A DNA stretch of 30,623 nt from JBGQBN01 sp041494805 (GTDB lineage: Bacteria > Acidobacteriota > Terriglobia > Terriglobales > Acidobacteriaceae). The notes beneath the pieces are model-generated. The model was not told the origin of the DNA and searched no databases. It saw nothing but the letters and a program-made list of their open reading frames with translations. The DNA lies in NCBI GenBank assembly GCA_041494805.1, contig JBGQBN010000054.1, positions 1 to 30,623 on the forward strand. The letters run 5' to 3'. Positions 16,306 to 24,578 of the stretch are shown one piece after another. Position 1 is the stretch's first letter; the number at the start of each line of letters is the position of its first letter. A program made the position numbers and the translations under genes.

Positions 16306-16321
16306 TGTGATCCCGGTCACA
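16306..16321. promoter_or_regulatory. CRP/FNR-type palindrome, perfect TGTGA-N6-TCACA
   Basis: TGTGATCCCGGTCACA, all ten half-site bases match. It lies in the divergent region between the RsbRD_N/CoA-transferase operon (78 bases to the minus-strand start) and the universal stress protein. The sequence around it (ATGACCGG-N2-GCAC to the left) is shared with the site at 28951, which precedes the paralogous gene at almost the same distance. Confidence 0.75.
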
Positions 16322-16362
16322 GAGACAGAGAAGCTCTCCGCCTAACCCATGGAACAAGGCCT

Positions 16363-16378
16363 TGTGATTCTCATCACT
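16363..16378. promoter_or_regulatory. Second CRP/FNR-type palindrome in the same divergent region
   Basis: TGTGATTCTCATCACT matches nine of the ten half-site bases of TGTGA-N6-TCACA. It is 135 bases before the universal stress protein start and 42 bases from the first site's end. Having one site per divergent promoter is the simplest reading: this one for the plus-strand gene. Confidence 0.65.
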
Positions 16379-16512
16379 TGCAGGAGTGAGACCACGCACT
16401 GCCCTCTGCCGACTCTGAGTCAAGAATGAAGCTGTAGTTGAACCCTAACGCGGCTAGCGAAGCCCAGGTTCCCACAGCTGGCGTGCACCAAGCTGGGGAA
16501 GGAGAAATTCCA

Positions 16513-17442
16513 ATGACAACCACAGAGTTACGAACGGGTGTCTGTTTCAAGAATATTCTTCTTGCAACCGATTTTTCCGACGCCTCGAACAATGCACTGG
16601 CGTATGCCGCGGCATTTTCGCGCCTTCATGAGGCCAAGCTTTTCGTCGCCCACGTGCTGTCGCCCGAACCGCGCATGCCTATCCCGGTTGAGCCCTTGCC
16701 TCCGAGCCTGGATCGCTTTCGTCTTGAAGCCGAACGCAACCTGAAAAACCTGGCCACCGAGGAATCTCTCCAGCACATGTCCTATGACGAGATACTGGAA
16801 GAGGGACCGATAGGGGATGTGGTGTCTAACATCATTCGGCAAAAAGAGATTGATTTGCTCGTGCTCGGCACACATGCCCGGACAGGGCTGAAGAAACTCT
16901 TGCTTGGATCGGTGGCAGAAGAGCTCTTCCGGCTGGTTCCTTGTCCAGTTCTCACCGTTGGACGTGCGGTTATTGGCAGGAACGCAGGTAAAGCAGAAAT
17001 CCGCCGAGTGCTATTCGTCACTGATTTTGGGGCTGCTTCCCTGAATGCTCTGCCCTATGCCATCTCGCTGGTGAATGAAAGCGCCGGGATGTTGACCCTG
17101 CTTCATGTGGTTCCGCCCATGCCGGTGTCCGACGTTGGTCCCTTCTGGTACCCGGGCACAGACTTGGTCGAAAGACAGGAAACATCCCGACGAAGCAGCC
17201 TGGAACGGCTGCAGAAGTTAATCCCGCCGGGTACCGATCTCGGGTGTGGCCTCGACCTGATGGTTGGATTTGATTTCGTGCCGGAGGGGATTCTGAAGGT
17301 CGCTTCCGAGCGCCAGGTGGACTTGATCGTGATGGGTGTGAAGCGGTCTAGCACGGCACGCGCCGTAGCGCACTTGCCGTGGGCGATAGGACACGAAGTT
17401 GTGTGTCAGGCAAAGTGTCCGGTGCTGACGGTGAGGGGCTGA
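16513..17442 (+). CDS. Tandem universal stress protein (two UspA domains)
   Basis: A 309-residue cytosolic protein made of two Usp domains. Domain 1 (about 13-155) starts FKNILLATDFSDASNNAL and ends with GTHARTGLKKLLLGS followed by VPCPVLTV. That is close to the ATP-binding G2xG9xG(S/T) motif, with Ala in place of the second Gly. Domain 2 (about 165-309) starts RRVLFVTDFGAASLNAL but its nucleotide loop (GVKRSSTARAVAHLPWAIG) has lost the motif, so it is probably non-binding. The frame opens further upstream, but the ATG at 16513 has AAGGAG 8 bases away and an N-terminus normal for the family. It is divergent from the RsbRD_N operon, with two CRP/FNR-like palindromes in between. Usp proteins of this kind are often induced by starvation or low oxygen. 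Confidence 0.93.
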   Translation: MTTTELRTGVCFKNILLATDFSDASNNALAYAAAFSRLHEAKLFVAHVLSPEPRMPIPVEPLPPSLDRFRLEAERNLKNLATEESLQHMSYDEILEEGPIGDVVSNIIRQKEIDLLVLGTHARTGLKKLLLGSVAEELFRLVPCPVLTVGRAVIGRNAGKAEIRRVLFVTDFGAASLNALPYAISLVNESAGMLTLLHVVPPMPVSDVGPFWYPGTDLVERQETSRRSSLERLQKLIPPGTDLGCGLDLMVGFDFVPEGILKVASERQVDLIVMGVKRSSTARAVAHLPWAIGHEVVCQAKCPVLTVRG

Positions 17443-17449
17443 AAAACTT

Positions 17450-17486
17450 TATTCCACCATCCCTTTAACGGGAGGCCCTTGGAATA
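17450..17486. repeat. Imperfect hairpin between Usp and ferritin-like genes
   Basis: TATTCCA (17450-17456) and its complement TGGAATA (17480-17486) enclose an inner CCC/GGG stem. It lies in the 71 bases between two plus-strand genes and could be an attenuator or mRNA processing signal. No T-run follows, so it is not a standard terminator. Function is a guess. Confidence 0.35.
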
Positions 17487-17513
17487 GAACCAAAACGAAA
17501 GGGAGTAAAGCTT

Positions 17514-17966
17514 ATGACGAAAGAAGAGCTAATCGACGCACTCAACGGAGACCTGGCTGATGAATTTTCCAGCGCCATTCAGTACATCAATCATGCGTCT
17601 TTGATCAGTGGTGCACAGTTTGTTGCAGTGCAAAAGGAACTGTTGGTTCACGCCACCGAAGAGATGCAGCACGCGACAACTCTAGCAGAACAAATAGTGG
17701 CTCTGGGCGGCCGCCCAACGGTACTGGTTGGTCCAAGACAGACGTCCGAAGATTCGGAGGAGATGCTGAAGCAAGACCTGGAAGGAGAAAGGGCGGCAGT
17801 AATGCACTACAAGGCGCGGATACGCTCCGCCATGGAGATCGGCGAGTTTGGACTAGCACGAGTCTTGCAGGACATCCTGGTGATGGAAGAGGAACACGTC
17901 AGAGATCTGGCAACGGCTGTGGAGTTGAGAACAGAGTTCATTCCGGTGTTGGCAAGAGCCGTCTAA
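17514..17966 (+). CDS. Ferritin-like/bacterioferritin-type diiron protein
   Basis: A 150-residue four-helix protein. Its carboxylate and His residues line up with the bacterioferritin diiron centre: E17 (LADEFSS), E50 and H53 (ATEEMQHA), E92 (EGERAAVMHY), and E125 and H128 (MEEEHVRDL). Met51 sits where bacterioferritin has its haem-ligating Met52. It likely oxidises and stores iron or removes peroxide in the cytosol. The length is a few residues shorter than Bfr. The ATG has AAAGGGAG upstream. It follows the universal stress protein by 71 bases on the same strand, so the two may be co-transcribed as a stress unit. Whether it forms a 24-mer shell or is a smaller Dps-like or rubrerythrin-like form cannot be read directly. 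Confidence 0.85.
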   Translation: MTKEELIDALNGDLADEFSSAIQYINHASLISGAQFVAVQKELLVHATEEMQHATTLAEQIVALGGRPTVLVGPRQTSEDSEEMLKQDLEGERAAVMHYKARIRSAMEIGEFGLARVLQDILVMEEEHVRDLATAVELRTEFIPVLARAV

Positions 17967-18014
17967 AGTGTTTCTACGGAAACGTTGGGCGGCATGGCCG
18001 CGCATTAGAGCTTG

Positions 18015-18437
18015 CTAGGTTTCGGCCAGCTTTGAGTATTCGTCGCCTTTTTCTGCTGGCAAAGCCTCCGGAGCGCGCTCGCGCTGCTCTTCGATACGGC
18101 TAACTTGCTTGCGTAACCAGCCGGCGAGGGCTTCTTCCAACTCCAGTTGCGTGCCGCAGCGATAGAAATAGTCGATCGTCTCACCCTTGTCGGTGATGGG
18201 AATGAGCCGGCAAGGCGAAACTTGGTCCCGTAGCTCGGCAGGAACAAACTTCATCAGCAAGCACTCGCTGCACGGATGCGGCCGGGCAGGGTTGTCGAAG
18301 TTGAGACAGCTGGGCGAGTCCTCGAACGTATACTGAGGACGCCACGCTGTGTGTGGAGAGCGTCCGTAGCCCCCGTCTTCCAGAAATTTCAACTCGAATT
18401 TAAGCAACTCCAGCAGGTCACGCTCGTCTTGTGCCAT
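18015..18437 (-). CDS. Conserved Cys-containing protein of unknown function
   Basis: A 140-residue soluble protein without signal or membrane segments. The start is ambiguous: GTG codons at 18452/18449 or the ATG at 18437. The ATG gives the natural MAQDERDLLELLKFELKFLE and has AGGCGG just upstream. A central region holds several cysteines: SCLNFDNPARPHPCSECLL (about 43-61) with a CxxC, followed by SPCRLIP and YRCGTQ. This suggests a zinc or iron-sulfur site. A C-terminal helix (EALAGWLRKQVSRIEEQ) completes it. I do not recognise the family. A perfect TGTGA-N6-TCACA palindrome sits 69 bases upstream on the same strand, so it is probably a direct member of the regulon proposed for this region. 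Confidence 0.7.
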   Translation of the reverse strand: MAQDERDLLELLKFELKFLEDGGYGRSPHTAWRPQYTFEDSPSCLNFDNPARPHPCSECLLMKFVPAELRDQVSPCRLIPITDKGETIDYFYRCGTQLELEEALAGWLRKQVSRIEEQRERAPEALPAEKGDEYSKLAET

Positions 18438-18505
18438 AAGCCGCCTCACCACACTAGGGTCGCAGACACGGCACTTCGGCTGCCATGGCAGTCATCACTC
18501 GTGCG

Positions 18506-18521
18506 TGTGATCAAGATCACA
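18506..18521. promoter_or_regulatory. CRP/FNR-type palindrome, perfect TGTGA-N6-TCACA
   Basis: TGTGATCAAGATCACA, a full match and itself palindromic through most of the spacer. It sits 69 bases upstream of the 140-residue Cys protein (minus strand) and 7 bases past the end of the cytochrome c gene. Confidence 0.75.
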
Positions 18522-18527
18522 GGCCGC

Positions 18528-18959
18528 TTATTTTTGCTGCATTGACTCTACGTGCTTGGTGATGGCGTCTAACCTTATTTCTCCCAAGTCCTGATCCGAT
18601 TCCACTTCGTGGAAGATTGGTCCCCAAATTGGCATCTCTCGATTGCCGTGCGCGAGCGGCCCAGGGTCTTTCCCCTCGATGATTTCCTTTACCCGCTGGA
18701 AGGGGAACACTCCGCCATTCCTTTGCGAAATTCGGGTCAAGTCCGGGACCGCATGCCTCAGGGCAACGGATGCTGGTCCAAAGCCTCTTCCATCAGCTCC
18801 ATGACACGTGGCGCAATAGTGACGAAAGATCTCCGCTCCTTCGAAGGGATTACGCGCCGGTGAGCTTCTCTGATCTGGTTTCTGAACTGCCCACAAGAAA
18901 ACGGCCGATAGGAGAAACAGGCCCAGGAGCAGCATTGACGATCGTTCTTGCTGGCGCAT
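18528..18959 (-). CDS. Monohaem cytochrome c (copy 1)
   Basis: A 143-residue exported class I-type cytochrome c. Start is placed at the ATG at 18959, which has GGAGGT 6 bases upstream and begins MRQQERSSMLLLGLFLLSAVF, a signal peptide or membrane anchor. The haem site is CATCH (about 48-52), followed by GADGRGFGPAS. The likely sixth ligand is the Met in NREMPIWGP. The protein ends KHVESMQQK. It shares long blocks with the cytochrome at 27921-28346 (DLT..S.RNGG.FP, EMP.WGP, QQK end), so the two are paralogues. It begins 34 bases after the NfnB-like gene and is probably co-transcribed with it. It would accept electrons in the periplasm; its redox partner is not visible. Confidence 0.88.
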   Translation of the reverse strand: MRQQERSSMLLLGLFLLSAVFLWAVQKPDQRSSPARNPFEGAEIFRHYCATCHGADGRGFGPASVALRHAVPDLTRISQRNGGVFPFQRVKEIIEGKDPGPLAHGNREMPIWGPIFHEVESDQDLGEIRLDAITKHVESMQQK

Positions 18960-18993
18960 AACGCACCTCCACACAGCAACCGCGACCAAGCTG

Positions 18994-20469
18994 TCACTTC
19001 TGCGAGCAGCAAAGGCCACAGTACTCACCGGTAGTCAGGTACTCGTGGATCGACCTAGCCGCCCGCCGTCCGGCGCCCATGGCCAGAATTACCGTAGCGC
19101 TGCCGGTGACGATGTCACCGCCGGCGAAAACGCCTTTCCGTGAAGTGCGTTGTGTGCTCGCATCCGCTTCGATGTAACCCCGCTGGTTTGTTGTGAGCCC
19201 CGGGGTGGTGCTCTGGATGATGGGATTGGCGCTGGTGCCGATCGCAAGGACGGCAACGGACAGCGGCAGGTCGAACTCCGAGCCTTCGATGGGCACCGGG
19301 CGCCTGCGTCCCGAAGCATCCGGCTCGCCCAATTGCATGCGTACGCAGCGGGCCCCGTTCAGCCAGCCCTTGCCCTCCGACAGGAACTCGACGGGAGCGG
19401 TCAGCATCTGGAAATCGATGCCCTCCTGCCTGGCATGTTTTACTTCTTCCGCACGCGCCGGCATCTCGGCTTCGCTGCGGCGGTAAATAACGTATGCCTT
19501 GCGCGCGCCCAGGCGCAGCGCTGAGCGGATGGCGTCCAAGGCGGTATTGCCGCCGCCAATTACGGCCACATCCTGGCCGCGGAAGTCAACCATAGGCTCG
19601 TCGTACTTGGGGAACTCGTAGGCATGCATCAGGTTGATCCGGGTCAGGAACTCGTTGGCCGAATAGACACCGTTCAGGTGCTCGCCGGGGATGTTCATGA
19701 AGAGAGGCAGTCCTGCACCGGTGCCGATGAACACCGCGTCGTAGCCTTCTTCCTCCATGAGTTCATCGATGGTCACGGTCCTCCCCACCACGACGTCCGT
19801 CTCGAACTCCACGCCCATGGCACGCATGTAATCGACTTGCTCGCGGATAATCTGTTTGGGAAGACGGAACTCGGGGATGCCGTACACCAGCACACCGCCC
19901 AGCTCGTGCAGCGCTTCGAATACATGTACCTTGTGTCCCTTCTGGACGAGATCGCCGGCCGCGGTCAAACCAGACGGACCACTGCCCACGATGGCGACTT
20001 TTTTCCCCGTCGGCGGCGCAGTGGGAATGTGGCGCAGGTCCAGGTGCTGCTGCTCGTAATCCGCGACGAAGCGTTCCAGGTAGCCAATCCCCAGCGGCTG
20101 CACTTTCTTCGACAGCAAGCAACTTCCCTCGCAGTGGTCCTCCTGCGGACACACCCGCCCGGTGATGGCCGGTAGCACATCGTCTTCACGGATCTTGGCG
20201 GCTGCGCCCAGGAAATCACCGGCTACGATCAACTGGACAAACTCTTTCACCTTCACGCCCACGGGACAGTTGTCCATACAAGTGGGCTTGGCGCACTCCA
20301 GGCAGCGTAGCGCTTCCTGGCGTGCCAGTTCGTTGGAGTAACCAAGGTTCACTTCAGTGAAGCTTGTAGCCCGCGTCAGAGGAGGTTGCTCGGGCATGTG
20401 CTGCCGTCGAATCTTTATGCGCTCACGATTCGGCAGCGGATTCAACGAGGGCTTGGCAGTTTGGGTCAT
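18994..20469 (-). CDS. NfnB-type / glutamate synthase small-subunit-like flavoprotein
   Basis: A 491-residue NADPH- and FAD-binding iron-sulfur protein. The N-terminal domain has cysteines 56, 59, 64 and 68 (CLECAKPTCMDNC) and 107, 113 and 117 (CPQEDHCEGSC) for two [4Fe-4S] clusters. Then come two dinucleotide folds, AIVGSGPSGLTAAGDL (about 159-174) and VAVIGGGNTALDA, and the family GVLVYGIPEFRLPK. It would be the large subunit of a ferredoxin:NADP oxidoreductase (NfnAB, also called SudAB), exchanging electrons between ferredoxin, NADH and NADPH. GltD of glutamate synthase is the alternative, but no GltB is present and an NfnA-like gene lies directly upstream with an ATGA overlap (stop 20466-20468, start 20469). 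GGAGGTGG precedes the ATG. An unusual CGLCC cluster sits at the C-terminus. Confidence 0.9.
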   Translation of the reverse strand: MTQTAKPSLNPLPNRERIKIRRQHMPEQPPLTRATSFTEVNLGYSNELARQEALRCLECAKPTCMDNCPVGVKVKEFVQLIVAGDFLGAAAKIREDDVLPAITGRVCPQEDHCEGSCLLSKKVQPLGIGYLERFVADYEQQHLDLRHIPTAPPTGKKVAIVGSGPSGLTAAGDLVQKGHKVHVFEALHELGGVLVYGIPEFRLPKQIIREQVDYMRAMGVEFETDVVVGRTVTIDELMEEEGYDAVFIGTGAGLPLFMNIPGEHLNGVYSANEFLTRINLMHAYEFPKYDEPMVDFRGQDVAVIGGGNTALDAIRSALRLGARKAYVIYRRSEAEMPARAEEVKHARQEGIDFQMLTAPVEFLSEGKGWLNGARCVRMQLGEPDASGRRRPVPIEGSEFDLPLSVAVLAIGTSANPIIQSTTPGLTTNQRGYIEADASTQRTSRKGVFAGGDIVTGSATVILAMGAGRRAARSIHEYLTTGEYCGLCCSQK

Positions 20470-21352
20470 CGTCCACCTCCCCGCACTACGCATGGCTCTT
20501 CCTGTCCAGTTCCAGCGATTTGCGACTCGAGGCCGCGCTGGAACTCCGCCATCGACCTCTGTTCTGCCTGGTGGTACATCGCGTTGCGCTGCACCAGCAA
20601 AGCAAAGTCGACCTGGTGGGCGTCGAACTCGGGACCGTCCACACAGGCGAACTGGCTCTTGCCATCTACAGCACGCGGCAACCGCCGCACATGCCGGTGC
20701 CGTCGATCATGATCGGGTTCAGACTGACGATGGTGCGGATACGTTCCGGGCGCGTCATCTCCGCTACGGCCTTCATCATTGGGATCGGGCCAACCGCCAG
20801 CACCAGGTCGATGCGCGTGCCGTTCTGGATCAACTGCCGCAGCTTGTCGGTAACCAAGCCCTTATCGGCGTAGCTGCCGTCGTCCGTCATGACCATCAGC
20901 GCGTCGCTCACCTCGCGCATCTCGTCCTCAAGAATGACCAGTTCCTTGTTGCGCGCGCCGATAATCGAGATGACCCGGTTTCCGGCGCGCTTCAGCGCCG
21001 CCGCCGTCGGGTAGGCCATCGCCGTGCCCACGCCGCCGCCCATCACTACCACGGCGCCGAATTTTCCGATCTCTGAAGGCTTTCCCAGGGGTCCAACCAC
21101 ATCCAGGATACTGTCGCCCGTGTTCAGCGAATTGAGCAGGTGGGTGGTCTTGCCGACCGACTGCACCACGATGCGGATGGTGCCGGCTTCGGGATCAGAC
21201 TTTTCGATGGTGATCGGGATGCGCTCGCCCTGTTCGTACAGACGCAGGATCACGAACTGCCCCGGCCGTTGCTTGCGCGCAATGCGAGGCGCTTCGACTA
21301 CGAATCGCTTGATGCCCGGCGCGATAAACTCAGCGTGAACGATTCTGAACAC
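20466..21352 (-). CDS. NfnA-type ferredoxin-NADP reductase subunit, interrupted by a one-base frameshift
   Basis: The first frame (21352 to 20666) encodes 228 residues of an FAD/NAD-binding, PyrK-like protein: FRIVHAEFIAPGIKRFVVEAP, then RIPITI (FAD), VVVMGGGVGTAMAYPTA (NAD) and the start of the [2Fe-2S] loop IDGTGMCGGCRV, where it hits TAG. The family's next residues appear in another frame: AVDGKSQFACVDGPEFDAHQVDF, continuing to a stop at 20466-20468 that overlaps the NfnB ATG. Adding one G near 20670-20674 (GTGCTG to GTGGCTG) restores a 295-residue protein. The truncated product would lack the last cluster Cys. The intact downstream gene, exact overlap and lack of other damage argue for a sequencing error or a very recent mutation. 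A CRP/FNR-like palindrome is 58 bases upstream. Confidence 0.85.
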
Positions 21353-21409
21353 GTGTTACCTCGAGAATTGGCCTGCGAGAATATTGTCCGGGTGTAGCGC
21401 AAGAAGGGC

Positions 21410-21425
21410 TGTGACTTGAATCACA
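21410..21425. promoter_or_regulatory. CRP/FNR-type palindrome, perfect TGTGA-N6-TCACA
   Basis: TGTGACTTGAATCACA, full match. It is 58 bases upstream of the NfnA-like start on the minus strand. A -10-like GACAATATTCT lies about 30-37 bases downstream of the palindrome centre, close to the spacing of class II CRP/FNR activation. Confidence 0.75.
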
Positions 21426-21528
21426 GGTCCGAGTGAGCGCAGTGCGACTGTGCGGCAAAGTTGAGGTTCTGCTGCGCCCACGTAAGTGCATGCCGGGTAT
21501 TGTCGTAGAGACTGTGCTGTGTTGCAGG

Positions 21529-24510
21529 CTATGACTGGTCTGGTTTGAAGATCATTCCCTGGCTGGCCTTGCCATTCATGATGACGGGGAGCGGCGCTGC
21601 AAAATGCAGGTGGCGAACGCAGCCTTGTTCCTCCTCGGCGGGCTGCGCACTGAGCCACTGCCAGTCCACGAAGCCCTCCCCTGCGTCCGGATTGACGGTG
21701 AAATAGCCGATCTGAAAGGCCGTCAGGTTCTGGAAAAAATGGCTCCCCTGTGAGGGTGTCACGCGAAAATCGCGGAATCCCGCCTCCACGATTACGCGGG
21801 CTCCTGAAATCTGGTCCCAGGCCACTGGGATCCCAAGCCAGGGGTCATTCGATCCCCAACGGCCCACACCAATCAGCAGATAGGGAGTACTTTGCTCGTT
21901 GAGCTTCGCGTTGAAATAGGTGACTCCCTGGGCTACTTCCTGGCTGCGGACGCGTTCAAAGCGGTGAAAGTCCACCACGATGGCATCGCGCAAATCCTGG
22001 ATCCGGCCATTTCCCAGCACCTTGGAGCTTTGGCAGATGAGCCGAGCTGGATCCACGTCTTCCATCCGAAGTTCCTCCCCTTCACGCGAGAGCACCAGCG
22101 GACGTATTTGGAGAAATCCAAAATCAGCGGTCTCGTCTGGGAGGCATTTGAGTCGCACCGCGAACTCGATTTCCACCGGGCGCCTAAGCGCATCTTCCCC
22201 GATTCTCATTAGTTGCTCGAGCATCGGGGCCAGGGGGAAGACATTGTGTTTGAGAACCGGAGCGAAGCTCACGACGCGGATCCCGGGCCGGCTGTGCCCG
22301 TCATAGACAGCTTGATTGTCATCGGAGTAGGTGGAGCCCAAGCTGTGCAAGGTTCCGTCCGCCTCTGCCGCATCCAGCCCGAATCGCACTTCCCGCAGAT
22401 CGGCGACCGGATCCTCGGCGCTTGCTTTGTGATCCAGTTCGAGGGCCCAGAACTCAGATTGAGAGTTCGCCAGGATGTCCTCCGCGGACGAGAACTGCAC
22501 GATATTTTGGGGATAGCGCGGACAAAAGGTCAGGCACTTCCCTCCCCCCACGACCTCCCGCCCCAGGCCCAGAGCCACCGCCGCGATTCCGTCGGCGAAA
22601 CTCATGGGCGGGACAGGATAGAAATTGCGAGAGCGCACTACCCCGGAGAAGTCCGGGTAAAAGCGCGGGCCATGAATGGCGCCCACGACCCGCTGGAGGA
22701 TCACTGCCATCTTCTCCTCTTCCAGCCGATACGGGGTGGCTCGCACATAGGCCTTGGCATGACGGCTGAAGGTGGAAGCGTAGACCCGCTTGATCGCCTC
22801 CATGAGTTGCTCTAAGCGCATGTCCAGGTCCGGGTGCTGGTTGGCCAGCATGAAGGTTTCGTATACCCCGGTAAAGGGCAAATACTGCGAGTCCTCCAGC
22901 AAGCTGGAAGAACGCACCGCCAGGGGGTAGTGCACCTCCGCCAGAAATGCCAGGAGGTCTTCGCGGAGGGACAACGGCAGTGATGCGGCCAGGAAGCGCC
23001 GTTCAATCTCGGCGTCATCGGCGCTGTGAATGGCGAAATCGAGCAGGTCGTTCTCCTGGAGGAACTGGTCGAACGCATCGGTCGCCAGCACGACGGTCGG
23101 CGGCACTGCCACCTGAACGCCTGCGAAGCGGCGGCCCATGCGATGCGAGTGCAGCAGGTGGCGCACGAACGCCAGTCCGCGCGCCTTGCCGCCCAAGGAA
23201 CCGCCACCAAGGCGAAGAAAGAAAATGTCCGCCGGCTTGAAGGTCGAGGAATTGAAATCACCGATGAGGACCTGGCTCTGCTCGTGCCGATACTCGACGA
23301 TGGAGGCAATCAGATCGCGGCGCAGATCCTCGAGCGTGGGGAAATCGGAAACCTTACGCGGCCGGAGCTTCTGGGCCAGGGCGAACTCGGTCCGCGCGCG
23401 CAGCCAGCGGGAAAAATGATTTCTTTCGCTGTGGTAGGCGATGCTCGCGGCCGGAACTTCGTGCAGCCGCGCCTCCAGTTCGTTCAGGTCGCTGGCCCGG
23501 GCGACCTCGGTCAGGTCGGGCAAACGGAAGACGAAGTCGCCGAAGCCAAACTGTTCGATCAGGAAGCGGCGCAGGTCGCCCAGCAGCGTGGGCGAGCGTT
23601 TACGAAGAAACGAGAATCCCTCGCCCTGGGCGCGTTCCATGAATTCCGTACGGCTAGACTGCAGCACGATGGGAGCATCCGGCACCATGCCGCGGACCAC
23701 CCGAGCCAGGTCGAATCCGGCATCCGGGGTCAGTTGGTTTCCGCGCGGGAATTCCACGTCCGATACCACGCCCAGCAGGTATTCCTGATACTGCGTCGCC
23801 TGCTGTACCGCATCCTCATAGTTGGAGCAGAGCAGTATCTTAGGCCGGGCGCGCATCCGCACCAGCTTGTGCGCCACATTGATGCCTTCGCTGATCAGGC
23901 TGCGCGACTGGGTGATCAGCTCGGTATAAATCACCGGCAGGAACGAGGAGTAATAGCGGATGTTGTCCTCGACGACGAGGATGACCGGCACCCCCATGGC
24001 CCCGGTGTCGTGGAGTACGTTGCGTTTGTCCTCGACGTATTTAACGATCGAGATGAGAATCCGGACATTGCCCTGCCACAGGAAGATGCGGTCGATGTCG
24101 GTGGCCGGGTTGCGAGCCACGAAATTCTTGATCTCGCGGTAGTCGTAAGCCAGCACGACCACGGGTATATCGAGCCCGGCGTCTTTGACCTCGCGGGCGA
24201 GCTGGGCGGCATCCATGTCCCCCACTTCGAGATTCGCAACAATCAGATTGAAGCGGAGCTGGGAACGTGCCAGGGCCAGCGCCTCCGCGCCGCTTGAAAC
24301 GTGGGTGATCCCGGGTATCTGTTGAAGATTGAGTTCGAGAGATTCACCGATCAGCAACTCGTTGAGCCGGCCGTCTTCGCGAAGGATGAAAGAATCGTAG
24401 AGGCTGGAGACCAGCAGGATGTCCTGTACCCGGAAGGGCATCAGGTTCTCGAAGCCCTCGAAGAGTCTCTCGGCATCGATGACGGGGTCGGGTGCGTGCC
24501 TCACGCCCAT
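21529..24510 (-). CDS. REC-REC-PPDK/PEP-synthase ATP-grasp domain protein
   Basis: A 993-residue protein; the frame extends to 24645, but that would run through the gdhA terminator, so the ATG at 24510 is preferred (AGGA upstream). Residues ~27-155 are a receiver-like domain whose phospho-Asp position reads Asn (VANLEVGD, N93), so it is likely degenerate. Residues ~174-315 form a second receiver with acidic pair ED (181-182), D251 (VVSDVEF), SS near 285 and K304. From ~430 an ATP-grasp nucleotide-binding domain of the pyruvate phosphate dikinase/PEP synthase type follows: RLGGGSLGGKARGL and PLAVRSSSLLEDS (529-541). The swivelling phospho-His domain and the PEP barrel are absent. It may phosphorylate or bind an unknown partner under two-component control. 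Substrate unknown; cytosolic. Confidence 0.8.
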   Translation of the reverse strand: MGVRHAPDPVIDAERLFEGFENLMPFRVQDILLVSSLYDSFILREDGRLNELLIGESLELNLQQIPGITHVSSGAEALALARSQLRFNLIVANLEVGDMDAAQLAREVKDAGLDIPVVVLAYDYREIKNFVARNPATDIDRIFLWQGNVRILISIVKYVEDKRNVLHDTGAMGVPVILVVEDNIRYYSSFLPVIYTELITQSRSLISEGINVAHKLVRMRARPKILLCSNYEDAVQQATQYQEYLLGVVSDVEFPRGNQLTPDAGFDLARVVRGMVPDAPIVLQSSRTEFMERAQGEGFSFLRKRSPTLLGDLRRFLIEQFGFGDFVFRLPDLTEVARASDLNELEARLHEVPAASIAYHSERNHFSRWLRARTEFALAQKLRPRKVSDFPTLEDLRRDLIASIVEYRHEQSQVLIGDFNSSTFKPADIFFLRLGGGSLGGKARGLAFVRHLLHSHRMGRRFAGVQVAVPPTVVLATDAFDQFLQENDLLDFAIHSADDAEIERRFLAASLPLSLREDLLAFLAEVHYPLAVRSSSLLEDSQYLPFTGVYETFMLANQHPDLDMRLEQLMEAIKRVYASTFSRHAKAYVRATPYRLEEEKMAVILQRVVGAIHGPRFYPDFSGVVRSRNFYPVPPMSFADGIAAVALGLGREVVGGGKCLTFCPRYPQNIVQFSSAEDILANSQSEFWALELDHKASAEDPVADLREVRFGLDAAEADGTLHSLGSTYSDDNQAVYDGHSRPGIRVVSFAPVLKHNVFPLAPMLEQLMRIGEDALRRPVEIEFAVRLKCLPDETADFGFLQIRPLVLSREGEELRMEDVDPARLICQSSKVLGNGRIQDLRDAIVVDFHRFERVRSQEVAQGVTYFNAKLNEQSTPYLLIGVGRWGSNDPWLGIPVAWDQISGARVIVEAGFRDFRVTPSQGSHFFQNLTAFQIGYFTVNPDAGEGFVDWQWLSAQPAEEEQGCVRHLHFAAPLPVIMNGKASQGMIFKPDQS

Positions 24511-24531
24511 TTGGTAGATCCTGGCCTGCAA

Positions 24532-24565
24532 TAAAAACACGCGGGGTGGACCTTGTCCACCCCGC
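24532..24565 (-). terminator. Rho-independent terminator of gdhA
   Basis: On the minus strand, 46 bases after the glutamate dehydrogenase stop, an 11-base perfect stem (GCGGGGTGGAC, loop AAG, then its complement) is followed by GTGTTTTTAT. It is one of the best terminators in the window. It separates gdhA from the REC-ATP-grasp gene, whose start is about 20 bases further on, so that gene has little room for its own promoter. Confidence 0.85.
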
Positions 24566-24578
24566 ATCGTATTCGCTG

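Noticed and set aside
18480..18491. 12-base palindrome CTGCCATGGCAG near the Cys protein promoter
   Set aside because: It does not resemble the other regulatory sites and appears only once among the promoters, so no function can be argued.
20660..20690. Programmed ribosomal frameshift in the NfnA-like gene
   Set aside because: No slippery heptamer or obvious stimulatory structure is present at the junction; a base-call error or mutation is simpler.
23026..24297. Plus-strand open frame of 423 codons
   Set aside because: Antisense to the REC-ATP-grasp gene, low-complexity composition, no recognisable domain or ribosome binding site.
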